The notes: generated by a model from the letters alone, not told the origin. A DNA stretch of 64,000 bases from Diadema setosum (GCA_033980235.1 CM067064.1:7368501-7432500), one strand, 5' to 3'. Shown: positions 46,450-59,605, counted from the first letter of the stretch. Program-made: numbers and translations.

Positions 46450-49440
46450 CAGGTGAAAACATAAGCACTCTTGGAAAGGTATGAAAATACATGGTTTTAA
46501 CAGCTTTATGCTTAAACCTCTTCTATCCAGTATACATCGTAACAAATGCATAATTCTTTAATTGTTTAATTTTGCCTGTTTTACTTCTTCCCAACTTGTA
46601 TCTGATGTTGCATTCATCTAGCATCAGTTATTTCTTTGCTGTGTACTTCCCATGCTATCATGTCTCATTACGGCGCATTGGACCTGTGCATTTATTATGA
46701 TGTACATTGTATTTTAAATGTATGGCGTTCAGTATTGACAGTCAAACTAACACCTTGATTGACGGACCAATTGGGCGAAATGTTGCATCCGCCTCATGTC
46801 GTACCCATACGTGCTGCAGGCATTTTAAACTGGCTGAACGTTGCACGCCAAATCCGAGCGGACAAATATTGATTTCCCTCGTGACCTTAATTTAGCGTTA
46901 TGATAGCCCCGCGTGGGAATATTGATTGGGACCCAGGGACGGGGCAATTTAGGGAGATGTGTCAATTTGGGCTCACTTCAGAGGCGTGAATGGCTGTTTA
47001 AAGTCGTCGCCATGCTGCAATATCAGATCTTTAAGAATCCATTCAAATGTTATGGCTGTCCATTCACAGTGTTGTTCGTAAAGAGCAGTTTCCTGTTTCA
47101 GGTATTTTAAACTGTGTTGTGACTTACATGCATATCGTGAGATAGATAATCCGTGAAGTCAGCAATAACATGACTTGTGAAAGGATTTTATATACATGTA
47201 AAGGTAAATACCAACCGATCTTAAAATGACTCTTTCTTCATGATTTAAAAATGGGTTTTTATAACATTTTAGAATGTGTTATATAGGCAATAAACATAAT
47301 GCTAAATTTTACATCAATCCCCTTAAGGAGAAAATTATTGCATGCTAAAGGATGGTTTCATAGCTTACCATGAGAACATACTGTACCTCCACTATATACT
47401 CTAGTCACTGGCTCCATTGTCACATTTTGTATGGGAATGATATTTTTAGAGTTTGTGCCTTCATCTTTTACTATCTATTATCAATTGTCTTTGAATCAAT
47501 GCTTCTGTTTCCTAAATCATGGACATTGATTTTGTTTGTTGGTTTTACTGCAGTGATTTGGTAATGAGCAAAACTTGGACAGTCCGCTTAGAGAATATGT
47601 ATTCACAGAAAACTGTTATCATGCTTTGAATTTTTAAAGCAGATCAATAAGTAGGTTATAGGAGTGCAAGTGACATGGGTAGCTTTCTAGTAGGTATGGT
47701 ATATTGTTTGTTTTTTGTTTTACCCTGCCAGAAAAGAGTCGCTGCAATGGAACCGCAAAAGCCATGCTCCTGAGCACATGTGGATTTTTGCCATAGCATT
47801 TACAGTGCAGTAACATCTCGCTCGGCTTCACATAGGATCCTCTCGGCCTCCACTGTGGCTGACGTTTAGTCTCGGTCTGAAAGCAGAGATCTCTGCATGG
47901 ATCACCGAGCACTTAGAGAGATGCTCACAGATTGTCCGACTTTGTTGCAAAAAAAAAAGAAAGGGGGGGGGGGGGAGGTGTAAACAGCATTTTGTTTGTA
48001 CACACATGCCAGAACAACACGCATTTTTAGCAGGATTCGAAGAAAACGGCCTATGTTCATGTGAGGAATCGAAACCGGAAAGAAAGCGTGAAATCAGTCC
48101 CTCATCAAGGTTTGATCAATGTTTTCTTGGGAAGTCACACAAAAGCAGGACAGTAGTGGGATTTTATTCTATTGTGACGTAGCAGTGATGATAAATTAAG
48201 AGAAACCACAGCTCAAAGAACTTCCACAACATGGCATGTCCAACAAAACTAATTCATCACCATCTAATGGTTGTAAATGAGTGATGACAGGAAGTGCTGC
48301 TGGAGTAGCCCAACTTGTGGCAGAATAGATCATTCAGATTACTGCTCCTTTCAAGCCTGTCTTGATTGAATTATAAGGGGAAGTACAGGTACACCTGTAT
48401 ATAAACCACATCTGAGTTCATGATGAGGGATGACTTTGAATAATTCAGTTCAAAGAGGAGATTTTAATGAGAAAATGGAAAATAGTGGGATAGTAGTTAC
48501 TTTTGTTTGGTATTTACACATGTTATGAATATCTTGGGTACCAGTGTGTTGTCAAGTGTTATGTATTAGCAATAAGCTGTTGTTGTATTGACTGCAATCA
48601 TCGCAATTTTACCATGCCACAGTATAATTGTAAAGTACCGTATGAAACATGGCCCAGATCAATCTGATCAGTTTTAGTGTAAAATTTACACAGAAATTGG
48701 GAAGAAATTAAAAAAAAAAAGCATTTGGTTTGCAAATGTCTGGAAATGGAGCAGTACATATACCAGCATATTCATACAGATTTTAATTCAGAACTTCTGA
48801 GTGTCTTTTACAGGTATGACAGAGTGCTCATGGCAACCAGGAAACTTGCCAAGGGCCTTGCCTGACCTGGCAAATGTGGAAATAGATATAATACATGAAT
48901 TCATAGTATACAGTGCTTTCGGCATCTGTGTCACATGACCACCCAAGTCATTTGACTGGAATGACACCCAGGAGTGTCCCTCTTCATTCAAATTGCTCTC
49001 TGAATTGGTTCTTGTTGTACAGACGACAACAATAAAAACAGATGAGAGTTCATGACTTCTTCCCTTTGAGACAAATCAAATTGCAATTTCTCAAGATATT
49101 ATCTCCAATTACTAGCAAACAGGGGAAGGAAAAATTGAGAAAACCCATTTTTTAAGCCATGGACTGTTCTTAGCAAGAGTTTCCCCTGGTTGTCATAACT
49201 TGAAAGGAATACAGCAGGGAGATTTCGACTGACTGACTCTAATTCATTGCTCCAATGCGGCTGATAATTGGTTGCACTCTTTCAATGGACGATGGTCGGA
49301 TCACCCTCTGCCAAACTGGCCCTTGGGACTTCTCCTTCCTGTTTATTATTGTAGTTATTTTGCCTTACTGAGCTCACACATCCATCTGTGTAAGTTTTGA
49401 CTGTCTTCAAAGGAATCGCTAGCAACTGGTAACGCCATGT
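46450..49440. other. Presumed intronic DNA
   Basis: No exon was recognised. A 300-base segment at 46690-47000 is higher in GC and CpG and non-repetitive. There are A-run and G-run simple tracts at 47949-47977. Confidence 0.4.
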
Positions 49441-49445
49441 GATGG

Positions 49446-49774
49446 TATAGACCGATTCGGGTGCGTTGAGGGCAGCAGACAATTTGAAGCACTGGGCGCA
49501 GGCATGAGCTCATTTTGTGGTGTCCCAGCCGACCCCCCCTCCTCTCCCCCACCCCACGGGCAACATGTTTATCGCGCACTAAGTAAGCATTCGCGCACTC
49601 AGTACGAGACCGACGCCTATTGGCTAAAACAACCATGCATCAGTTTTTCATTCCGTGCGCTTGCTAATGTAGGGAGAGGGGTGGGGGAGTGGGAGGGGGG
49701 GTCGGCTGGGACACCGCAGTAATGGCGCTGCCCATGCCAAAAATACACATAGCGCGTCACAGAATCGGTCTATA
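49446..49774. mobile_element. Palindromic MITE with TATAGACCGATTC ends
   Basis: The outer ends TATAGACCGATTC and GAATCGGTCTATA match over 13 bases. A second inverted pair lies inside: GGTGTCCCAGCCGACCCCCC (from 49519) with GGGGGGTCGGCTGGGACACC (to 49716). The interior contains TTTATCGCGCACTAAGTAAG. Confidence 0.85.
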
Positions 49775-49779
49775 GCATT

Positions 49780-50660
49780 GTTTGCAATGTAGCTCAGCCT
49801 GAATGTAGATCATGATCATTTTAGCTGTGGTGCCTGCATATTGGAACAAACTCTGGCATGGAAGCATATCAGAGTGGTGCATAATTAATTGACAGGTCAT
49901 GACATAAAGTTTGTGATACAGTTTGTTGAATGGGATGTACTTTAATGCCATCGGTTGTGAACAAGGTTTATTTCATTTTAGTGTCTACATTGAATACCCT
50001 GTAACTCTTACCATGTCAAATGAAAAAAAAAAAATGCTTCAAAAAAACGTGATTGCAAACAACTTTTATATTTATTACTAGTATGAAACCCCTCATACTG
50101 TAGGTTCTCATTCTTCTCCCTCACACTAATCCCATGATCAAGTATCAACATTAGCAAAGTGAGAGCTAGCAGGCATATACCCCACACTGTGGTGACGCAT
50201 TTGCAGCATATCAATGTCACAATGCATTCTTTCACTGCACACAGAATATGGATTACGATAAGGGACTGCTTCTAACTCCTATTTCATTATGGTGTGGCCA
50301 AATGAAGCAACAAGACCAGCCACTGCCACCTCGCTCTACCGTAAATCGATCCCAATCTCAGATTTTTGCATTAGATTGTAAATGCCAGTGAGTCAAGTTT
50401 TCATGATGTGCGTTGAGCGCATGTGATACAACAATGTATGTCTGGTCAAGATTAGCTGAGATGGTATGAATTTCACGTGGAGGAAAAGTGAAACAGAAGT
50501 GCAACAAACACACAGACAAACAAAAATGATAAAGGCACTGATTCATTTGCTTTGTGTGCCAGACATTACCCGCTGCATTTAACATTGTTGGTCCTGCTAT
50601 CGGCATCTAAAGCATTTTCTTTCATAGGGCATACAGTGTACATCATCTTTTTCCACATAG
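49780..50660. other. Presumed intronic DNA
   Basis: Nothing recognised. Confidence 0.4.
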
Positions 50661-50665
50661 AATAA

Positions 50666-51121
50666 ACCCCGTGTTCAGACGCAAGCAAGTTTATACCAAA
50701 CTTTGATAAAGAAACGACATATAAAGAATTATCGTATAGCCGACAGACCGTTCAGACGCTAGTTTCGACCATTCCAGAAAAACGTCATAATAGATGTGCA
50801 GTTTCTCACTGCGCATGTTGTTATGGTCATGAGTGACAGGTACAAGGTCCCCTTTCATTCTCGCTCCCATTAAGCCCCACCCAGTTATATAGTTCTATGG
50901 TCGCCAAACGATGAGACGAACAATGGACACGATGGAATGCTGATTCGTTATTGAGTTCTAGTTTGAAACGATTCTCTGACCGTTGTTTCGCTACACATTA
51001 TTTTGTTATTTTTGTTTCATTAGTCAGCGTTCAGACGTAAAATTCATCGTATAGCTATACCGTTTTGGTATAGCTACAGTGTATACCGTTCTAGTTTAAA
51101 GTTTTTGTGTCTGAATGCCCT
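50666..51121. mobile_element. Candidate DNA transposon with TTCAGAC ends and internal repeats
   Basis: The left end CCCCGTGTTCAGACGCAAGC and the reverse-complemented right end CAGGGCATTCAGACACAAAA are diverged inverted repeats. Internal CGTTCAGACG copies (about 50751 and 51031) and repeated ATCGTATAGC occur in the interior. Boundaries are approximate. Confidence 0.55.
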
Positions 51122-51159
51122 GAAAGATATCTGTAGCACCATTACATAATAAGAATGGA

Positions 51160-51180
51160 AAGAGAGAGAGAGAGAGAGAC
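51160..51180. repeat. (AG)n microsatellite
   Basis: AGAGAGAGAGAGAGAGAGA-type run, followed by another AGAGAGGGAGAGAG stretch about 20 bases on. Confidence 0.9.
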
Positions 51181-51786
51181 ATAGGCCTACTGAATGAAAA
51201 AGAGAGGGAGAGAGAAAAAGTAAAATAGAGACATTATTATGATTGATGGTTACAATGATGAGAATTGTTTTGTCTAGTCTGCTTACATTCACAGGGACTT
51301 AAATTGCAATACAACTAATTACACAGGGGTAATTCCGTGTATGCGATCAATGGGGTCATGGGGATTAACCGGATCTTTTGCCATTTGTACAGTGTATCTC
51401 TTCATGTGTTCCCATGGCAGGGAGAGGGATTATGATAACATTAATCTAATCCATCTTTATAAGCTTTGTAGGATGCTCTGGATTTGAATTGGTGACACCG
51501 ATTTTTTCCTCCTACTTTAACAAGAGTCAATTACTGCTTTATGTTTCCAACCTTCAGAAGAGGTATTATGGTTGTATGTGCAAATTGCAAGGGAAATATG
51601 AGAGATATTCTTGTTCTCACCAAATTTAGACACTTTTTTTCTTGAAATGGATTGTAGCTAGACATTCCATGACTAGTACATTTTGTGTTTGTGACAGGGT
51701 TTTCTCTCTTGAAGAAAACAAAGAATACAGGTGTAGGTTGCACAGTGTTGTTGTAGTTCCTGGTTTTTTTTGTGTGTTTGTATGTG

Positions 51787-51813
51787 AGTGTGTGTGTGTG
51801 TGTGTGTGTGTGA
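51787..51813. repeat. (TG)n microsatellite
   Basis: About 12 TG units. Confidence 0.92.
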
Positions 51814-52207
51814 CTGATTTAGATTAAAAGCTGCGATGGTTTGCAGTACATTGTATAGGAAATGATGTACAAACTATAGTCAAAAACAAAAACACACAAA
51901 ATACCCAGACATGATGAAATATGTTTTATAATTTTGCCGTGTTTTTCTGATTTTTGTGGAATTTTTATGAGGTACATATGTACGTATCTGATACTTGCGG
52001 AATCAATATCTTGTGAAAGTATTACTACCCATAAAGCAATGCCGTGTGTAATATCTTTGCCAAGGTGGAAAGTCACAGAATTTTCGTCCTGTGAAGAGTT
52101 TTATTTCGCAGTCCAGTGCTATGATTCTCTATCCCAAATTCACAAATTACATGGCAGATACAGTATTGCTTCTACCCCTTGAGTATTACAGCAAAGTCTA
52201 TTTTGAT

Positions 52208-52283
52208 ACATTACACTGAAATATGTACAACATAAAGGAATGAGGACATTACACTGAAATATGTACAACATAAAGGAATGAGG
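52208..52283. repeat. Perfect 38-bp tandem duplication
   Basis: Two identical units, 52208-52245 and 52246-52283, each beginning ACATTACACTGAAATATGTA and ending GGAATGAGG. Confidence 0.95.
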
Positions 52284-52728
52284 ACTACTACTAATCATTG
52301 TGGAAGAGATTGATATCTTTGTTACAACATGTTTGCCTTGTCATTTAGTTTCAAATATTAAAGTTAGTCACAAATGCAAAATTATACTCTATGGTTAATT
52401 ATGTGATTTCCATCGTAACCTTTCAACTCAACTGTCAATCATTTCCAGAATATTCATTAGCCATAGTCAAGACGATAGCCTGCAAAATGCAAGGAAATTT
52501 GATCATCCCTGCATGCTGTTGCTCATGGGCAGGTGGTAGCTTCCAGTGTGGCGTAAATTTAATTCCATTTTCATATAATCTCTTATAAGCCCAATTCTTG
52601 CTCTATACCGTCCATTTTTCAATTCCTAGAGTAGTGCAAAATGTGCATTGTATGGGCAACCCCAGTCAATTTCCTGAAATTGCGTCTAAGTAGATTTTAG
52701 GTTTTTTGTTTTTGTTTTAATCTATTTA

Positions 52729-52802
52729 TAATAATGATAATAATAATAATAATAATTATTATTATTATTTATTTATTTATTTATTTATTTTTTTTTGGGG
52801 GG
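52729..52802. repeat. (TAA)n - (TTA)n - (TTTA)n compound microsatellite
   Basis: An ATAATAATAAT array leads through ATTATTATTATT and TTTATTTATTTA to T and G runs. The first two parts are inverted and can form a hairpin. Confidence 0.92.
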
Positions 52803-53316
52803 GGAGGGTAAGTCATTATTTACTTCCCGAATCATACAGGAAATATGGTCATAAAGTTTTATTTGCTCAAAGCCATGTGTAGTAGTGGTAGACCAAAAAA
52901 TGAATATTACATACTTTTTTTTTATTTGCTATTCATTTGCTTGTTCATTTATCGTCCATTTTTAAAATTTGTATTTATACACATTTGTGTGTATGTATGA
53001 ATGTGTACAATATGAGCAACTGTGTGTGTTTGCGTATACTAGATGGATGGAAGGATTAATCAGCAATTAACTGATGCATAATGGAGAATATTATCAGACA
53101 TAATGCATTAGGTCTTGGTAGGAATTTGACTTTATGCTCAGTGGGGGAAAAAACAGATTGACACTGTGGAGATCTGATACAGCTGCCAGCTGCAGACATG
53201 TTGATTCATAAAGGAATCATACAGTTTTACCCTACACTGATACATGTACTTCGTCAAGATTGACGACAACATTTTTCATGCATATCATGTTTGCAGTTTA
53301 TTCACAGTTGATTTAA

Positions 53317-54165
53317 AGTATGGTGAACGAGAAAGGACAATATTCATAAACAAGGTGATCTATACATTTCTGGAAAGCTTAAGTGTCTAGGAATATGATT
53401 AATTAACTTTCAGAAGGTAAAACTTTTCCAGAACGATGGAGATATGGTGTTTTGAGACCCTTTTTAGACCACCAGAACCCGATCTGACGGAGAAATTTTG
53501 GTGACCAAAATTATGACGTCACGAAATGTGCACTGTGCTACCACTCCATCCACACAGTGGGCCCCGTCTATGGAGAGCCGTTGCGGAGGTGGTTCGTTTG
53601 GGGCATACGTATGGAGAAGCAGTGTGCTCGTTTCCATGTATGCCCCAAACGAGTTGTGTCGGCAGCGGCCTTCCATATCCGTCGCCTCTCCCTCACTTCT
53701 TCTACCACTCCGACTTTGCCACTGTCACTATTAGTGTCATTGTCACTGTCATCACTCAATTCACTCTCGATGTCAAACTCAAAGTCTTTCCGTACAATAT
53801 AAGATAAAAATTGGACGTTTCAATGTCTCAGCCGAGAAAGCAGAGGCGACTGAAGACAGGCCAGATATTGCATCTGCTCACCAAGAAATACGTGCTTTAT
53901 GAATGGCGGTCTCGATGTCCCGCTGCACTCGTAAAGGGTTTTTGTTCATTTCGTGACGTCATATTTTAGGGCTCGAAAAAGACGGCTGTTCCGGAGTGAA
54001 TATCAGTGAAGCAAATCAGTTAGTTTTAACTCGCGATTTCTCAGTGGCGCGAATATCTTTTAATATTAAAGTCACATTAAAAATTTGTTTTAGGAGATAT
54101 TTTCCTCTGCTTTGATACCTTCTTTTATATGATTTTCTTGATTTTAATGTCTCGTTCACCATACT
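53317..54165. mobile_element. 849-bp TTAA-flanked element with inner inverted repeats
   Basis: It is flanked by TTAA at 53313-53316 and 54166-54169. The ends are AGTATGGTGAACGAGA and TCTCGTTCACCATACT, exact inverted repeats of 16 bp. An inner exact 16-bp pair ATGACGTCACGAAATG (53513-53528) and CATTTCGTGACGTCAT (53947-53962) each holds a CRE-type TGACGTCA. A long hairpin (53595-53652) pairs CGTTTGGGGCATACGTATGG with CCATGTATGCCCCAAACG. On the minus strand an acidic open stretch contains ESELSDDSDNDTNSDSG, which may be a relic of a transposase N-terminus; that part is speculative. Confidence 0.9.
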
Positions 54166-54169
54166 TTAA

Positions 54170-57100
54170 AGGAAATACAGTAGCAAACCAATAGGGCATT
54201 CAGATCATCCAGTAATTAATAAATCATCTTTACAATTTGTGTTGATAGAAAAGTTTTCGGGACTAGACTTAATAACCAGCTTCTCTTTATGTTGTGTATG
54301 ACAGAATTATCACAGATTCAGGCCTTTAGAAAATCTGTCAAAGTCTATTTTTTCTTTCTTGAACCAATACTAACTGACAGCAATATCCTCTCAAAGTACA
54401 AATATATCCGCAGTCTAGGTTCATTTTTATGATGCCGCCTACAAGAACCTTAACATTCAACCATTACTGCCCTGCATTGCAGACATTGTTTGTGGTTTAT
54501 ATATCACACAGTACAGAATTTCATAGCATTGTCTGTTTTATCAATCTCTGACTAGTTAGTATGAAATGTCGTCTGGTAAAGAAAACGTGATCAAAAATGT
54601 AGAAGTGCCATGCAGCGTTGATATTTAATGAGTGATAAATTGGATCACGGCTGCACATAACCAAACGATAATAAACTCCATTTGTTTTTTGTTTTTTTTT
54701 TCCCTTGGAACACCAACTTATCTCTTTTGATTAAGTGCCATTGAAAATGGCCATAAACTTTCATATTCTTTTTTAATCTCAGTTTTCAATGTCATAGCTC
54801 TCAGGATACATGTCTCTGAGGTGATTTATCAGTGAAATGAGAACATGCTGTGAAGGTTTGATTTTCATGGCTGTATTTGAAGTGGATCTGGATTTTGTTT
54901 TGAGGCCAAGAATCTGTATTTGCCTTGTTGTGCATTGATTCAGGCAGATGCCGTCTTGCAGAACTTGTGTACGTCTGTTACATCGAGTATTTCGTACAAA
55001 AGGTGCTGTGCTTTCACAATATGTGTTTGATACATTCCATGTGTGTACTATTGACTAATCATGTTGCTGGTGACTAGATGAGTGTCTTGGCTCACCTCAG
55101 CACCTCAACTGTTACCCTTTTGTCAAGTTATGCAATATTACTGATCAGTCCCCCTTTGCACTCTCAGATTAATTAGATACAACGCTCAGTGCGGTCCTGA
55201 ACAGGTGGATTTGTGAACAGGGGAAACTCTTGAGTCACAATTTTAGCTATTTCCATCGTTAGAGATGGTGCTTTTCTCCGACAGTCCTTGTTCATTCTCG
55301 ATATACAAGATATTGTAAGAGGAAGTTGTGTGGTTGTGTTGTATTTCATTTATGCTACTTTTGATCAGCTTACTCTGAAGTAAGATATATAAATACAACA
55401 TTCTTCTATAAAGAAATGCATACATATTTCTATGATCATTTTAAAAACCAAAGTTTGTGAATAGTTACCTGCACATCCAGAGCATCAAAAAAATTGACAG
55501 CTTATTTAAACTATCTTTAAGAAATGGAGTGCCATTAGTACAGCAATTCTTCTTGAGCTGTTTCACTAATCATGTGAATGTGCATTCTCTTGTCGCTATG
55601 AATGGTGGAGATGGAAAAAAATGTGCTTTTTGTACCACAAATCATTGTCTTTTATACTCCAAGCAAATAAGCCCACCAGGCTGTCGATCATACACCTTGC
55701 CTTCACACATACTGAGAGTGCTTAATTTGAAACCCGATTGTAACGACACATCACTAGAATCATGTTTCAAATCAAGCATTCATTCCATGTGAATGCAAAC
55801 TGGAGATGATTTGAATCGTAATTCCCAATCGTGTTTCTAACGACAGTCCGGAGATGTTTTCCAATCACGTTCCACCAGAATTAGGGAGCAAAACGACTGT
55901 GTGAAAGTAATTCAATTCGTAATTGCAATCGTGTTTATAGTTAAGCATTACAATTACGTTTCTCGATTGGTGTGAAAACGACCACAGACTCTTGCATGCT
56001 CCATGTGTTGTGTGATGACTGATGTTTTCTGGTTGTTGCTGATGCCTCCATGAGAGATAGGAGGACCCCCCCCCCCCCATTAAAACAGAAAGAAAGAAAG
56101 AGAGATGGCTTTTATAATGGTAGTTAAAAACAAGTTGTTGGAAAATGGCAATGAGTCATGCCTTTTGGACTCATGGAGTGACCTTGTCATGACCTTTGTT
56201 CCTAATGGCCCATCCTCAGTTCAATCATACTTTGGGAGGATTGTCAAAATATTTTGGAATCATGCCCAGAGACTCTAAAAAAAAAAAAGAGAGAGATTTT
56301 GGAGAAAAGAGAAGAGAGGGAGAGATGGGGAGAGAAGAAGGGAGAGGGTGGAGAAGGGGTTGGGTTGTGGACTACAAGTGGATCTACAACAGTCCAGCAG
56401 CAGTGGTTGCCAATCTCCGTTGCCATGGCAATGGGACTCTGGGGAGAAACCACAATGCCGCAATCTCTGAGGCCAAAGTTTGCCAAGTGCTAGCTTTGGC
56501 AGGATTTGGGCAAGAATTCCTTTGTGGAGAGGACAGAACTACTAGCTATTGTAGTTTCCTCCACCTCCCAAAGTTCCCAGAACACAATGAGTTCACTGTT
56601 TTCTGTAAAGGTTAGATTTTTGTAGCACCCCTGCAAATGAAATGGACCTTTAGTTGCACCATGTATAGTATTTGAAATATTTATCAGAAAAAACCCCAAC
56701 AACAAACAAATAAGAAATGTTTGGTTTGTTGAACCTGCCTGCTGTGGTTTAAGGTGTATTTCTTCATGAAATATGCATACTTCAGAGGACAGAAATGTTT
56801 GCTTTCAAATTCACAGAGATTATGATTTGTTTCAGCACAGATTCACAACATGCATCCAGTTTATTTGAGTGGTATCAGTAGTTTTAAGTGAAAGAACATT
56901 GATTAGTATTAAAAAACAACAACAAACTAACCACCTCAAAAAAAAAACAAAAAAAAAACACCCAACAACAACAACAACAATAACAAAACTAATACTAAAT
57001 CTTTGGAATTTCAGGATTTTAGTGAATGGTGGCATACAAAATGTATGTTGGATAGACCTACCAGTCATGAAACAAGTGCTTCATGACCGGTTTTGTTTGT

Positions 57101-59390
57101 TTTGAGGAATTCAGCAACACATATAAAAATATCCATGAAAATATAAAGTTTACCTTGTAGGCTTACAGCTATCATACACTCTGTAACTACTGTATCAAGA
57201 GGAAAGTTAGCAGTGCGTACAGGTATCAGTACCTACACCTGTAAGTTTGCGTCGGCTTGGTACTGTGCTTCAACTTTCCGCTTGACATAGTGAATAATGC
57301 TTTGCTTGAAGTATAAAATTCTGTTTGGTTCTTTTGTTTGTGCTGTCTGTGCCAAAAACATATTACTTCCTATTGTTTAGTTTTTCTTTTGTTTGTGAAT
57401 GTTTAGATATTTGCTTCTTTTTTGAGAGTTGTTCATCATTTTCTGGCATCGCATACTGTTCTTTTGTCTGTGAAGGATTTCACGTTGGACTAATTGCAAA
57501 GATTCATTGACCCATGCAGCAGTAAATAAACTTTATTGCTGATGAAAAGGAAGTAGTGGTTTTGATGTAGCTGTAAAAAAAAAAAAAAAATGTATTATCC
57601 TCATCATTTTGTGGTCCGTTTTTGTTGTCTTTGTTTGCTGAAATAACCGTTGTGACATATTGCAGGATATGGGAGATGAGCAACCTCTTTTCCACATTGA
57701 AATAAGGGTCTGATACTGTTAGAGGCATTTCCCCTGTGTGGTTTTGGCTGATTGTAGAAAAGGGATGCATCAATGATGACGGGACGCTTTATTAAAATAT
57801 GTACATGTGCACATCCAACTACATACACACACACAGAGACATACATAATATGTGTACATGCACACACACACACATTCATATATGAATGTGTATGCAAGCA
57901 TGTAATACACACACAATATTCAAATATGAATGTACATCCTGGGTACATACACATGCCTGCATACTAAACATGTAATATTTGTCTCTTCATGCATTTAATT
58001 GTCTAAAATAACAGTAAATCCAAAAGACGAAGTCGTGGAATATGAGGAGAGTAATCAGATTATACTCTTTCAAAGCAATTTCAGGGCAACCTGAGCACGC
58101 AAAGGAAGCAAGAACACATGCACAGGGTACTCCATTCCTCATCATGAGTTATGGCTGGTTGACTGTAGTACACTTGATCATGGCATTCCTAGGCCAGCTT
58201 CCGCCTTCTCTTTCAAGAAGGGAGCAGGGAAAAGTTTAAATGCGAAGGGTTACTGCTGTTAATCAACTAAAGACTATGAAGTTTTCTTGTCCTGCAGGTA
58301 GGAAGTTCTCGCAGCTCAAAACTGTTTGCCACGTTTGACTCGAGAGTCTGGCAAGTTCCCCGGATTGGATACGGACACCAAAATTGCATTTGCAGATCCC
58401 TGTGGTCCAAGGAAAGATGGAGAATTTGGTAGGAGATTAAATGTGGCATACTACTGGCACAGAATATATCGCATCTGAACTTTTCCATCAGGGAATGCAA
58501 AAACAAAAACAGACAAGGGTTGAAAATCAATCATGTATTTAACACTGTGTCATATAATGTGTCCTAGAAACATGTATGCTATATAAACTAATTCAAGGGT
58601 GGAATTTTTATTAAGTGACTTTACAGACATAGAGCTGTCTAAAATCTAACATTATGACAAGATGTAGTCGTGAGTGCAGTAGGCAATACAAGTATTGTAC
58701 ACTGTACATAGACATAAATATATCTTTTGATCAGTTGAGCTGGATTTTTTCTTTTTTGATGTGGAATAACGATAGTTTCATTGAGAATTAAACATTTCTT
58801 GGTAAAATGATGTAATAATTCATATAGGCTATTGATGTAAAGCAATCTTGTATAAATGCCCTGTGAAAACATGCATCAAAATTGTCCCTGTAGGCTGTAG
58901 TGATCTGTAGAGCATTATAAAATGGAGCATCCCCACATTAACTCATACAGTCTAATCATGCATATATCTGAATAACTTATCCCCTTTTCGTAGGAAATAT
59001 GCCTATGTAAATCATGTAACTGTGTATGAACAGTGAGCGATTTTAATTCACATACTTTGGAATATATATGCCATGATTTTGTATGCCATGAAGTTTCAGA
59101 AACTATTCCATTATCACTGATTGATTATAAACAAATATGACAAAATTTGAATTCATAGGCCTTCATTGTACACAATGCATCCATTACATTGTATAAATAC
59201 CATTGTCAGCGGATGCATAAAATGTTGCTTTAGGAAAATGGTCGGAGGCAGCATTACTTTTCTAGGGCGTGATTCACAATTTACATGACTTGAGTTTTCT
59301 CACTCTTAGTTTATGAAGGCAGATCACAACACAAACAAATGAAATTGAAGTATGACCTTTGATCTGGTAACTTTTGTCATTCATCGTGGG
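54170..59390. other. Presumed intronic DNA
   Basis: No exon was recognised. The open frames at 55457-55792 and 56196-56615 are the longest on the plus strand, but neither shows a family resemblance or good splice boundaries; the latter runs through an AGAG-rich tract. A compound AAC/CAA repeat lies at 56900-56990, and CA-rich sequence at 57825-57915. Confidence 0.4.
56900..56990. repeat. (AAC)n with A-runs
   Basis: AACAACAACAAAC, then AAAAAAACAAAAAAAAACACC, then CAACAACAACAACAACAATAAC. Confidence 0.9.
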
Positions 59391-59392
59391 AG

Positions 59393-59605
59393 TACTGTAA
59401 AAGCAAGGAATATTTACAGCATGAAATCTTCATGAATTGGAGCAGACAGACTTTTTCACAGCGTGTAATTCTCGCGCATTGTCACTTTCATCCAATGCAT
59501 TATATTGTAGACAAGAACTTTTGCATGCATTTTAACTTCACAAATCTTGGCTCTTGCAAAATTTGTGAAACCAACATTCACATGATCATTTCTGGTTTTA
59601 CAGTA
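59393..59605. mobile_element. MITE with TACTGTAAAA ends
   Basis: The left end TACTGTAAAAGCAAGG and the reverse-complemented right end TACTGTAAAACCAG give 10-bp matching tips beginning with TA. A diverged relative is at 43722-43950. Confidence 0.6.

Noticed and set aside
53464..53807. Several overlapping frames at 53.5-53.8 kb as separate genes
   Set aside because: They lie inside a TTAA-flanked inverted-repeat element and partly mirror each other because of the hairpin.
55457..55792. 111-codon plus-strand frame as an exon
   Set aside because: It has AT-rich composition, no recognisable domain and no clear acceptor/donor pair.
56196..56615. 139-codon plus-strand frame as a gene
   Set aside because: The first half is AAAG/AGAG simple sequence, there is no family resemblance and no convincing splice context.
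58306..58435. Open stretch after CCTGCAG ending near GGTAGGAG, as an internal exon of the signal-peptide gene
   Set aside because: Two frames are open but neither gives a recognisable family, and the donor is weak; not enough to call.
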